A stretch of DNA of 64,000 bases, taken from a virus. Below the pieces are notes generated by a model that saw only the letters and a program-made list of their open reading frames with translations, had not been told where the DNA came from and did no database searches. The stretch spans positions 34,518-98,517 of IMG/VR virus record IMGVR_UViG_3300034071_001414. One strand, 5' to 3'. Made by a program: the position numbers and the translations under genes. Of this stretch, positions 38,100 to 45,539 are shown in pieces (within the stretch, counting starts at the first letter, position 1; each line of letters opens with the position of its first letter).

Positions 38100-38651
38100 A
38101 TGGCTCATAGACCAGTTGGGGCGGGTTCCTCATTTAATTTTAGTGCAGGTGCTGCATCCACATCAACTGCTTTTTCAGTACAATCTAGTGTTTTGAGAGT
38201 GGTTGCAGTTGGTGGTTCCGCACACGTTGCAATTGGAGTTACTCCTGCAGCAACTAATACTGATTATTATGTTCCAGCAGGCGACACAGTAACTTTGGGA
38301 TTAACTAAAGCATCAAATAGAGTTGTTGGAGTAACAACTGGAGCAACAACTATTGTTACTGTTCCAGAAGGAACTCAAGTTCCATTTGGAGTTGGTGATT
38401 ATGTAACTCTCACTGCTGCAGGACAGTCATACTATAACTTTACTCATCAACGAGTTTTATCAGTTGATGTTTCTACAGATTTTGATGGATATTATCAAAC
38501 AAGAATGACTGTAAATTATAACTCAAGTGGAATTGTGACTGCATTCTCTTCCACAGATGCGTCAGTGGTTATTTCTAATAAAATTTCTGCTTATGGAGTT
38601 GGTTCTGGAGCACTTTATTTCCAACAAGTACAAATTACGGGACAGGCATAA
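38100..38651 (+). CDS. Putative capsid-associated structural protein
   Basis: 183 residues, rich in Ala, Gly, Ser, Thr and Val, predicted to be mostly beta strand. It starts MAHRPVGAGSSFNFSAGAAS and includes a VRVVAVGGSAHVAIGVTPA-like strand pair around residues 36-50 and YYVPAGDTVTLGLTKASNR, the kind of sequence seen in small capsid decoration or trimerisation domains. It sits between the inserted 644-residue protein and the prohead protease, with its own exact late box, and overlaps gp21 by one base (TAATG). No family name is certain; its location argues for a head protein. Confidence 0.55.
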   Translation: MAHRPVGAGSSFNFSAGAASTSTAFSVQSSVLRVVAVGGSAHVAIGVTPAATNTDYYVPAGDTVTLGLTKASNRVVGVTTGATTIVTVPEGTQVPFGVGDYVTLTAAGQSYYNFTHQRVLSVDVSTDFDGYYQTRMTVNYNSSGIVTAFSSTDASVVISNKISAYGVGSGALYFQQVQITGQA

Positions 38652-39301
38652 TGAAACTCATCAGAGAAGAAATAGAAAAAGTTGAAGTCATTATCGAAGG
38701 AAAAGGTAGTGAACAAAAACTTTATATTCAAGGACCATTCTTACAAGCAGAATGTGTCAATCGCAATGGGAGAATGTATCCCATACAGATTATGGAGCGT
38801 GAAGTAAATCGTTATATTGAGCAGTATGTCCAAAAAGGTCGTGCTCTTGGGGAACTTGGTCATCCAGATGGTCCTACTGTAAATCTTGATAGAGTTTCTC
38901 ATAAAATTACAGAGCTTTATCGTCAAGGTAATAACTTTATCGGTAAGGCACAAATCTTATCCACTCCAATGGGTAAGATTGCAGAATCTCTTCTTAAGGA
39001 TGGAGTAACACTTGGTGTTTCTTCTCGTGGCATTGGTTCATTGAGAGAGAATACAAAGGGTTATAAAGAAGTTGGTGAAGATTTCATGTTAGCAACTGCT
39101 GCTGATATTGTAGCAGATCCTTCTGCACCTGATGCTTTTGTTCAGGGAATTATGGAAGGCAAAGAATGGATATGGGATGGAGGAATGCTAAGAGAAAAAG
39201 TTGCAGAGAATACAAAACGTAGAATAAATACTCTAGTTGATGAGGGTATTCTTGAGGAATACAAGTTGTCATTATTTAATGAGTTTTTAAATTCATTGTA
39301 A
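38651..39301 (+). CDS. gp21: Prohead core protease gp21
   Basis: 216 residues, matching T4 gp21 (212). This serine protease (U9/S78-like, herpes assemblin fold) digests the scaffold and trims the capsid proteins after sites of the form (L/I)xE. Likely catalytic residues are the His in GELGHPDGPTVNLDRVSHKI (about residue 71) and the Ser in LGVSSRGIGSL (about 123-125). The block DFMLATAADIVADPSAPDAF is highly typical of T4-like gp21. The start codon overlaps the previous stop, and a late box with a stem-loop separates it from gp22. Confidence 0.93.
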   Translation: MKLIREEIEKVEVIIEGKGSEQKLYIQGPFLQAECVNRNGRMYPIQIMEREVNRYIEQYVQKGRALGELGHPDGPTVNLDRVSHKITELYRQGNNFIGKAQILSTPMGKIAESLLKDGVTLGVSSRGIGSLRENTKGYKEVGEDFMLATAADIVADPSAPDAFVQGIMEGKEWIWDGGMLREKVAENTKRRINTLVDEGILEEYKLSLFNEFLNSL

Positions 39302-39311
39302 ATTATTAAAT

Positions 39312-39319
39312 TATAAATA
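39312..39319 (+). promoter_or_regulatory. Late promoter box upstream of gp22-gp23
   Basis: TATAAATA, exact late element, 39 bp before gp22. The transcript predicted from it would start with a 6-bp stem (GATTAA 39326-39331 with TTAATC 39342-39347) followed by the CGGAGAG ribosome binding site, which might protect the 5' end of this abundant mRNA. Confidence 0.72.
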
Positions 39320-39358
39320 AATATAGATTAAATTACTAAGGTTAATCGGAGAGTTCAA

Positions 39359-40519
39359 ATGTCTCGTGGAGATTTACAAGAAATGGAAGTAGGCACAAAG
39401 CAATCCAAAACTGCTGTTAATGCAAATGCTAAAGCAGCGGAAGCAATGCCAAAACTATCGGGAAATATTCCTGATGGACAAACTGCTGGTTGGGAAGATC
39501 TAGGTGGTCCCGATCCCTCTAATTATCGTCCAGATGACGATTCAGCAAAGCTCAAGACCCCCGGAGCAACTCTTAAGCAAGTTAAGGATGTTGTAAATAA
39601 GGGTGCTAAGCCAGCTGAAGCAATGAAGGGCGTAAAGGAGGAAGAAGAACTCGAAGATGAAGACCTCATCGAAGAAGAAACTGAAGAAGAAATCGTAGAG
39701 GCTAAAGAAGAGGAAGAAGAGGAAGAAGAAGAGGAGGAAGAAGGCGGTAAAAAGAAAGATAAAAAAGAAGAAGAGGGAGAGGAAATGGAAGAGGAGTTTA
39801 GCATCGAAGAAGATGTTAATGCTCTCCTCGAAGGTGAGGATCTTTCTGAGGAATTCCAAGAGAAAGCGCGTATCATCTTCGAAGCGGCTCTTCGCTCAAA
39901 AATTGCTGATATTCAAGAATCACTTGAAGAGCAATATGCCGTCGCTCTTGCAGAAGAAGTTGAAGAAATTAAGACTGAACTTGCAGAGCGTGTTGACGCA
40001 TATTTAGAGTATGTTGCAAGCGAGTGGATTGAAGAAAATGCACTCGTAGTTGAAAAAGGTCTTAAGACTGAAATGACCGAATCATTCCTCCAAGGAATGA
40101 AAGGTCTTTTTGAAGAACATTATGTATCAATCCCTGAAGATAAATATGATGTGCTTGAGAGCATGGTAAATAAACTTGATGAAATGGAGACAAAACTCAA
40201 CGAGCAAATAGAGAAAAACGTTTCCCTTCACAAGCGTCTCGCAGAGTCGGTTGCTGATGGAATCTTTGAACAGGTCGCTGATGGTCTTGCAGACACTCAG
40301 AAAGACAAGCTCGCTTCACTTGCCGAAAGTGTTGAGTTTGAAAGTGAAGAAGAATATCGTGAAAAACTGGAGACATTGAAGGAATCATATTTCCCTTCAA
40401 GAGTAGTTTCTCCATCTGCTAAGACTGAAACATTGTCTGAAGGTGTAGATTCATCTACAGAATCTATTTCTGGACCGATGGCTGCATATCTGAAGACTCT
40501 TTCAGCATTCAGCAAATAA
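39359..40519 (+). CDS. gp22: Prohead scaffold core protein gp22
   Basis: 386 residues; T4 gp22 is 269. gp22 is the major internal scaffold around which gp23 assembles, later degraded by gp21. The C-terminal 200 residues are long amphipathic helices (KARIIFEAALRSKIADIQES, ELAERVDAYLEYVASEWIEE), as in T4. Residues about 96-155 form an extreme acidic low-complexity region including a run of twelve Glu, encoded by a GAA/GAG repeat at about 39707-39750, next to a Lys-rich patch. FPSRVVSPSA and the C-terminal ISGPMAAYLKTLSAF are typical of cyanophage gp22. LQE near the N-terminus is a potential gp21 site. Confidence 0.9.
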   Translation: MSRGDLQEMEVGTKQSKTAVNANAKAAEAMPKLSGNIPDGQTAGWEDLGGPDPSNYRPDDDSAKLKTPGATLKQVKDVVNKGAKPAEAMKGVKEEEELEDEDLIEEETEEEIVEAKEEEEEEEEEEEEGGKKKDKKEEEGEEMEEEFSIEEDVNALLEGEDLSEEFQEKARIIFEAALRSKIADIQESLEEQYAVALAEEVEEIKTELAERVDAYLEYVASEWIEENALVVEKGLKTEMTESFLQGMKGLFEEHYVSIPEDKYDVLESMVNKLDEMETKLNEQIEKNVSLHKRLAESVADGIFEQVADGLADTQKDKLASLAESVEFESEEEYREKLETLKESYFPSRVVSPSAKTETLSEGVDSSTESISGPMAAYLKTLSAFSK

Positions 40520-40539
40520 TTGAATTTAATATAATTCAA
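40520..40539 (+). repeat. Palindrome between gp22 and gp23
   Basis: TTGAATT (40520-40526) and AATTCAA (40533-40539) form a perfect 7-bp inverted repeat with a 6-base loop, starting one base after the gp22 stop codon. It lacks a T tract and is not a terminator. It may be an RNA processing or stability element in front of the major capsid gene. Confidence 0.5.
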
Positions 40540-40575
40540 ACAAAAAAACGCACTTTAGTAAAAAGGTAAAAGCAA

Positions 40576-41997
40576 ATGTTCCATTCCGAGCATCTGCAGG
40601 AAAAGTGGGCACCTCTACTAGACTATCAGGGTCTTGACCCTATCAAAGATTCTCATCGTAGATCTGTCACCGCTGTCCTGCTCGAAAACCAAGAAAGATT
40701 TTTAAGAGAAGAGTCTGCTTTCCAAGCAGGCGGAATTACAAACCTAATGGAGTCACCAACCAATAGCGGCAATGCTAGTGGTGTTGGTGGTGGATTTGGT
40801 GGCGGCGCTGCTTCCGCTGGTCCTACCGCTGGTTTCGATCCCGTTCTGATTTCACTCATCCGTCGTTCAATGCCCAACCTGGTCGCTTATGACCTCGCTG
40901 GCGTTCAACCAATGAGTGGTCCTACAGGACTCATCTTTGCAATGCGTTCCCGCTACAATACCCAAAGCGGAAATGAAACCTTCTATAACGAGGTTGATTC
41001 AGCATTCTCTGGACAAGATTCCGGATTTAATATTGCTGGATTTGGTAGCACTGCCGCTGGTATTGGTACTACCAATCAGCAAGGTTCAAACCCATCTGTT
41101 CTGAATGCTGCTTCAGTTGCTCCTACCGATTATAACGTCGGTCAGGGTATGCCAACAGGTGATGCAGAAAACCTTGATAGTGGTAATGATGCCTTCAACC
41201 AGATGGCATTCTCGATCGAGAAAGTCACTGTTACCGCTAAGTCAAGAGCTCTGAAAGCTGAGTACTCATTAGAACTCGCCCAAGACCTTAAGGCAATCCA
41301 TGGTCTGAATGCAGAAGCTGAGTTGGCAAATATTCTGTCAACTGAGATTCTTGCTGAAATCAACCGTGAAGTTATCAGAACCATCTATATGGTTGCTGAA
41401 AAAGGTGCTTCTCAGAACGTTGCTACCGCTGGTATCTTTGACCTTGACGTTGACTCTAACGGTCGTTGGTCGGTTGAGAAGTTCAAAGGTCTTCTATTCC
41501 AAATGGAAAGAGACGCTAATGCAATCGCTCAGAGAACTCGTCGCGGAAAGGGCAACATCATCATGTGCTCTGCTGACGTTGCTTCAGCACTGACCATGGC
41601 TGGTGTTCTAGACTACACCCCCGCACTCAATGCTAATCTGTCCGTCGATGACACTGGCAATACTTTTGCCGGTACTCTGATGGGCAAATTCCGCGTCTAC
41701 ATTGACCCATATGCTGCCAACCTGACTTCAGGTAACACAACTCCAGGTAACCAATACTATGTTGTTGGTTATAAGGGTTCTTCACCTTATGACGCAGGAC
41801 TATTCTATTGTCCTTATGTTCCTCTCCAAATGGTTCGTGCCGTTGGTGAGAACAGCTTCCAGCCTAAAATCGGCTTTAAGACCCGTTACGGTCTCGTTGC
41901 AAACCCATTTGCAGAGGGAACTACTCAGGGTCTTGGAAGACTACAAACCAACTCCAACCGTTACTACAGAAGAGTTGCTGTTAAGAACCTTATGTGA
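40576..41997 (+). CDS. gp23: Major capsid protein gp23
   Basis: 473 residues; T4 gp23 is 521 with an HK97-type fold. The conserved N-terminus EKWAPLLDYQGLDPIKDSHR followed by VLLENQERFLREE, the FDPVLISLIRRSMPNLVAYD segment and QPMSGPTGLIFAMRSRYNTQ are the regions normally used as g23 markers. The N-terminal propeptide is expected to be cut by gp21. Codons are strongly C- and T-ending, and the gene is the most GC-rich part of this block, consistent with very high expression. Read-through from the gp22 late promoter is the likely source of mRNA; a strong terminator follows. Confidence 0.97.
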   Translation: MFHSEHLQEKWAPLLDYQGLDPIKDSHRRSVTAVLLENQERFLREESAFQAGGITNLMESPTNSGNASGVGGGFGGGAASAGPTAGFDPVLISLIRRSMPNLVAYDLAGVQPMSGPTGLIFAMRSRYNTQSGNETFYNEVDSAFSGQDSGFNIAGFGSTAAGIGTTNQQGSNPSVLNAASVAPTDYNVGQGMPTGDAENLDSGNDAFNQMAFSIEKVTVTAKSRALKAEYSLELAQDLKAIHGLNAEAELANILSTEILAEINREVIRTIYMVAEKGASQNVATAGIFDLDVDSNGRWSVEKFKGLLFQMERDANAIAQRTRRGKGNIIMCSADVASALTMAGVLDYTPALNANLSVDDTGNTFAGTLMGKFRVYIDPYAANLTSGNTTPGNQYYVVGYKGSSPYDAGLFYCPYVPLQMVRAVGENSFQPKIGFKTRYGLVANPFAEGTTQGLGRLQTNSNRYYRRVAVKNLM

Positions 41998-42015
41998 TTC
42001 CTTCACAACTTTTTC

Positions 42016-42044
42016 AAAGGGACCCATAAAGGGTCCCTTTTTTT
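42016..42044 (+). terminator. Intrinsic terminator after gp23
   Basis: AAAGGGACCC and GGGTCCCTTT form a perfect 10-bp stem with a 5-base loop (ATAAA), followed by further T residues. It ends the capsid operon. Confidence 0.9.
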
Positions 42045-42045
42045 A

Positions 42046-42053
42046 TCTAAATA
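42046..42053 (+). promoter_or_regulatory. Possible late promoter box upstream of the gp3-like gene
   Basis: TCTAAATA is a weaker variant of the late element, placed just after the gp23 terminator and 11 bp before the next start codon, so the spacing is short. Confidence 0.4.
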
Positions 42054-42064
42054 TTTAAAAAAAG

Positions 42065-42619
42065 ATGGCAAGAGGAACTGACGTAGAAAACAGAAATTTT
42101 CTATCACCCACTGGATTTAAATTTGTACTTAAAAGATCTCCGAAAGTTGCATTTTTTTGCAACGAAATTAATATTCCTGATTTAACTCTCGGAATTTCAA
42201 ATCAACCAACAAGACTTGGCAGAAACATTCCACAACCAGGAAATACTGTTGATTTTGGAGATTTGAATCTGAGATTTATTGTCGATGAAGACTTGGGAAA
42301 TTATATGGAAATTCAGAGGTGGATAAGGGGTCTTGGTTATCCGGAGAGTTTAAAAGAATTTCATGACCTGGAGGATGGTCGTATTATTAATACAAATTAC
42401 GTCAATGACAATCAAGATATTTACTCAGACGGAACTCTGCAGGTTTTAAATAGCAGTATGATATCAAACTTCCAAGTATTTTTCCGTGATTTATTTCCAT
42501 ATTCCCTAGGCACATTGACATTTGACGCAACAGCATCAGACATTCAATACTTTACAGCAGACGTTAGTTTCAAGTATACTATCTATAATATAACTGACTT
42601 AAGTGGAAATCCTTTATGA
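42065..42619 (+). CDS. gp3: Tail completion protein gp3-like
   Basis: 184 residues, close to T4 gp3 (176). In cyanophages the gene after gp23 and before uvsY is annotated as gp3, which caps the end of the tail tube and contacts gp15. The sequence looks like a tail-tube-fold protein: FKFVLKRSPKVAFFCNEINI, the GNTVDFGDLNLRFIVDEDLG segment and MEIQRWIRGLGYPESLKEF are consistent with that fold. Direct similarity to T4 gp3 is weak by eye, so the name rests mainly on gene order. It overlaps uvsY by 4 bp. Confidence 0.65.
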   Translation: MARGTDVENRNFLSPTGFKFVLKRSPKVAFFCNEINIPDLTLGISNQPTRLGRNIPQPGNTVDFGDLNLRFIVDEDLGNYMEIQRWIRGLGYPESLKEFHDLEDGRIINTNYVNDNQDIYSDGTLQVLNSSMISNFQVFFRDLFPYSLGTLTFDATASDIQYFTADVSFKYTIYNITDLSGNPL

Positions 42620-43053
42620 GTTTAGACCTTGACACAATTCAGAGGATGTGGGAGCAAGATTCCAAAATTGATATGGATAATCTTCACACAGAGTCTACAA
42701 ACATCCCAACTATTCATGCAAAATACTTTGAGTTATACAACACAATATTTCTTCTAAGAAAAAAAGCTGAGCAACAAAAAAGAAATATACGCCACGAACG
42801 ATATGAATATTACTCCGGAAAATCAGATCCAGAGGTCTACGTAGAAAATCCCTTTCCCAAAAAGATTCGCGATAAAGACACTATGCAAAAGTATCTTGAT
42901 GCGGATGAAAAACTTTCCACAATATGTTTGAAGATTGATTATTATGACACAATGTTGACATATATTGAAAGTATTTTAAAAATGATTCAAAATAGAACTT
43001 ATCAAATCAAAAATGCAATCGAGTTCATTCGTTTTCAGTCTGGATTGGGGTAA
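42616..43053 (+). CDS. uvsY: Recombination mediator UvsY
   Basis: 145 residues; T4 UvsY is 137. UvsY loads UvsX recombinase onto gp32-coated single-stranded DNA. The sequence is helical and charged, with RNIRHERYEYYSGKSDPEVY, which matches the T4 segment ending in RLDYYSGRGDGDEF, and the C-terminal helix IQNRTYQIKNAIEFIRFQSG, comparable with T4 IKSRGFAIKHIQDMRAFEAG. It overlaps the upstream gene by 4 bp. Its stop codon overlaps the late box that serves uvsW. Confidence 0.92.
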   Translation: MSLDLDTIQRMWEQDSKIDMDNLHTESTNIPTIHAKYFELYNTIFLLRKKAEQQKRNIRHERYEYYSGKSDPEVYVENPFPKKIRDKDTMQKYLDADEKLSTICLKIDYYDTMLTYIESILKMIQNRTYQIKNAIEFIRFQSGLG

Positions 43054-43060
43054 ATAAATA
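43053..43060 (+). promoter_or_regulatory. Late promoter box upstream of uvsW
   Basis: AATAAATA, 20 bp before the uvsW ATG. With T4 spacing the transcript would start near 43066, inside the left arm of the hairpin that covers the start codon. Confidence 0.6.
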
Positions 43061-43085
43061 CTCATAGCAATATTAATGTTATGAG
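43061..43085 (+). promoter_or_regulatory. RNA hairpin sequestering the uvsW start codon
   Basis: CTCATAGCA (43061-43069) pairs with TGTTATGAG (43077-43085): nine pairs including one G-U, with a 7-base loop (ATATTAA). The uvsW ATG (43081-43083) lies inside the right arm. RNA reading through from upstream can form the whole stem; RNA from the late promoter would lack about five bases of the left arm. This is the logic known for T4 genes e, soc and 49. Confidence 0.6.
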
Positions 43086-44547
43086 TGATGTAATCATCGA
43101 AAAGAAAAATGAAGTTTATATCAAACTTCATTGCGAATCTCATATTTTATATGAACTCCAACCATATTTCACTTTTGAAGTAGAATCTGCAAAATTTATG
43201 TCCCAGTATAGAAGCAGACACTGGGACGGCAAGATTCGACTGTTAAGTACTCATACTGGAGAAATTTATGCCGGTTTGTTAGATAAGATTATCGACAAAC
43301 TAACCCTCCACAACTATACATATGAGTTTAAAGAAAATAAATTCTATGGATTACCTTTTGAGGTTAATGAAGGTATTTCGTATGAAGGTGTCAAAGATTA
43401 TATGAAATCTATTTGCGCCCATTCTCCACGGGAATATCAAGTAGATGGAGTATACGATGCTCTAAGACATAATAGAAAATTATTGATATCACCCACAGCC
43501 TCAGGTAAATCCTTAATGATTTATTCCCTTGTAAGGTATTATGTAGATAAAGGACAAAAAATTCTTTTAGTTGTTCCAACGACATCTTTGGTAGAGCAGA
43601 TGTACAAGGATTTTGAAGATTATGGTTGGGATGCTGAGTCATATTGTCACAAGATTTATTCTGGAAGAGAAAAAACAAACGAACATCCAGTAACTATTAC
43701 TACTTGGCAATCTATCTATAAATTAGAACGTTCTTTCTTTGAAGATTATAGTGTGATTATAGGTGATGAAGCACATCTCTTCAAGAGTAAATCTCTAATT
43801 GAGATTATGACTAAACTTCATCATGCAAAATATCGTTTTGGATTTACAGGAACTTTAGATGGAACTCAAACCCACAAATGGGTTCTTGAAGGATTGTTTG
43901 GTCCATCGTATAAAGTTACAAGAACTTATGAGTTAATGCAACAAGGTCATATTTCCCAATTAGATATCCGTTGCCTTGTTCTCAAGCATTCTCCACAAAA
44001 GTTTGAAACTTATGAAGATGAGATTCAATATCTAATTACCCATGAACAAAGAAATAAGTTTATTACAAATCTTTCTTTAGATTTAAAGGGAAATACTCTT
44101 GTTTTATTTTCTAGGGTTGAAGCACATGGAGCAGTTCTTTATGAAAAGATAAATAATATTAAGCACGGTGATCGTAAAGTATTTTTTATTCACGGTGGTG
44201 TAGATACTGAAGAAAGAGAATTAGTTAGAGAAATCACAGAGAGAGAAAATAATGCAATCATCGTTGCTTCTTACGGCACTTTTTCTACTGGTATCAACAT
44301 TAGAAATTTACATAATGTTATCTTTGCTTCCCCTAGCAAATCAAGAATCAGAAACCTTCAATCAATCGGAAGAGTTCTCAGAAAGGGAAAAAATAAAACC
44401 AAAGCAGTCCTGTACGACATCTCCGACGATTGCACATACAACTCAAGAAAAAACTATACTTTAAATCATCTCATAGAACGTATTAAAATTTACAACGAAG
44501 AAAACTTTAATTATGAAATTATTACAATAAAACTTAAAAGAAAATGA
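43081..44547 (+). CDS. uvsW: RNA-DNA helicase UvsW
   Basis: 488 residues, like T4 UvsW (503). This SF2 helicase unwinds R-loops at origins and branched recombination intermediates, and drives the switch from origin-dependent to recombination-dependent replication. Motif I ISPTASGKSLM is at residues about 136-145, motif II GDEAH at about 227-231, motif III FTGTLDG near 255 and motif VI QSIGRVLRKGKN near 426-437. The N-terminal domain (YRSRHWDGKIRLLSTHTGEI) fits the UvsW-specific substrate-binding region. It is preceded by a late box and a start-codon hairpin, and overlaps the next gene by 4 bp. Confidence 0.95.
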   Translation: MSDVIIEKKNEVYIKLHCESHILYELQPYFTFEVESAKFMSQYRSRHWDGKIRLLSTHTGEIYAGLLDKIIDKLTLHNYTYEFKENKFYGLPFEVNEGISYEGVKDYMKSICAHSPREYQVDGVYDALRHNRKLLISPTASGKSLMIYSLVRYYVDKGQKILLVVPTTSLVEQMYKDFEDYGWDAESYCHKIYSGREKTNEHPVTITTWQSIYKLERSFFEDYSVIIGDEAHLFKSKSLIEIMTKLHHAKYRFGFTGTLDGTQTHKWVLEGLFGPSYKVTRTYELMQQGHISQLDIRCLVLKHSPQKFETYEDEIQYLITHEQRNKFITNLSLDLKGNTLVLFSRVEAHGAVLYEKINNIKHGDRKVFFIHGGVDTEERELVREITERENNAIIVASYGTFSTGINIRNLHNVIFASPSKSRIRNLQSIGRVLRKGKNKTKAVLYDISDDCTYNSRKNYTLNHLIERIKIYNEENFNYEIITIKLKRK

Positions 44548-44936
44548 TAGAGGAAGATTTTTACTGTACGCTTAAATTAAAAACTGGCGAAGAAATCTTT
44601 GCTAAAGTAGCAGCGTCTGAAGAAGAAGATAAAACAATATTAATTGTTTCTAATCCAATCACAATTAATGAAATTAAAGGTAGGGCAGGAATGATTGGAT
44701 ATAAAATAGAACCGTGGTTAAAAACCACCAAAGAAGATATGTTCATTATAAATTTAGATGATGTCATTACAATGTCAGAATCTTCAGATATTGAAATGAT
44801 TATGATATACCAATCTTTTGTCAGACAATCCAATAAAGAAGGCACAAATGAATCAAAACTTAATCGTAAAATGGGATATATTGCTAACGTTAATGATGCT
44901 AAAGAAATATTAGAGAAGCTTTATAAAAATAGCTAA
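44544..44936 (+). CDS. Sm-like (Lsm-fold) cyanophage protein, copy 1
   Basis: 130 residues. The first 90 look like a small Sm-type beta barrel: FYCTLKLKTGEEIFAKVAAS, a middle ILIVSNPITINEI strand, PWLKTTKEDMFIINLDDVIT, then a helix-like EMIMIYQSFV. Two other genes in this window (59582 and 59928) follow the same plan. I recall a crystal structure of an Sm-like protein of putative cyanophage origin from marine metagenome sequence, which is the probable family. Such proteins usually bind RNA as rings, but no target is known. The C-terminal 35 residues (KMGYIANVNDAKEILEKLYK) form an added helix. It is coupled to uvsW by a 4-bp overlap. Confidence 0.6.
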   Translation: MIEEDFYCTLKLKTGEEIFAKVAASEEEDKTILIVSNPITINEIKGRAGMIGYKIEPWLKTTKEDMFIINLDDVITMSESSDIEMIMIYQSFVRQSNKEGTNESKLNRKMGYIANVNDAKEILEKLYKNS

Positions 44937-44987
44937 ATCTAATCTTATCAACCCCGACAAAGGTTATTGTACAAGGTTTCGAATATC

Positions 44988-45016
44988 TTGTCAACTATTG
45001 GTTAAAATGTTATAAT
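44988..45016 (+). promoter_or_regulatory. Host-type sigma-70 promoter upstream of gp55
   Basis: TTGTCA (44988-44993), a 17-base spacer and TATAAT (45011-45016) make a near-consensus housekeeping promoter. It is the best of its kind in the window and lies in the 105-bp gap between the Sm-like gene and gp55; expected use is early or middle in infection by host polymerase. Confidence 0.8.
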
Positions 45017-45059
45017 CTCTACATAATAATGACAAAAACTAATGATAACCACAGCAGTT

Positions 45060-45539
45060 ATGACCAAGAGAAAGAGGTCAGAGCATTACGTCAACAACAA
45101 AGAGTTTCTTGCAGCTCTTATTAAGTATCGCGAAGATAAAGAGATTGCAGTCTTACAGAACAAACCAAAACCTCCCATCCCTCGCTACATTGGAGAGTGT
45201 TTCTTGAAGATTGCTAATCACCTTTCCTTCAAACCAAACTTCGTGAACTATATGTTCAAGGAGGATATGATTTCTGACGGTATTGAGAATTGTGTTCAGT
45301 ATATTCACAATTTCAATCCAGAGAAGTCACAGAATCCTTTCGCATACTTCACACAAATCATTCACTATGCTTTCCTCCGTAGAATTCAAAGAGAAAAGCG
45401 TCAGTTAGAAATTAAAAACAAAATCCTTGAGCGTTCTGGGTATTCTGAAGTATTTGCTGACGACAATACGGTTGACGGTGGGAATTATTCCGATTATAAT
45501 TCCATCAAGGACGGGATTCACAGCAAACTGCGGTATTGA
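45060..45539 (+). CDS. gp55: Late-transcription sigma factor gp55
   Basis: 159 residues from ATG 45060 (MTKRKRSEHYVNNKEFLAAL), the usual beginning of cyanophage gp55; an in-frame ATG at 45042 would add six residues and cannot be excluded. gp55 is a minimal sigma factor that replaces host sigma-70 and reads the TATAAATA late boxes, with the gp45 clamp as coactivator. The region FVNYMFKEDMISDGIENCVQ followed by NPFAYFTQIIHYAFLRRIQR resembles sigma region 2, which contacts core polymerase and the promoter. It is driven by a strong host-type promoter and the stop abuts the gp47 start codon. Confidence 0.93.
   Translation: MTKRKRSEHYVNNKEFLAALIKYREDKEIAVLQNKPKPPIPRYIGECFLKIANHLSFKPNFVNYMFKEDMISDGIENCVQYIHNFNPEKSQNPFAYFTQIIHYAFLRRIQREKRQLEIKNKILERSGYSEVFADDNTVDGGNYSDYNSIKDGIHSKLRY

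Noticed and set aside
39523-39876. Long open frames on the minus strand opposite gp22
   Set aside because: They mirror the GAA/GAG repeat as Ser or Phe runs and have no independent signals; all other minus-strand frames are also shadows of real genes.
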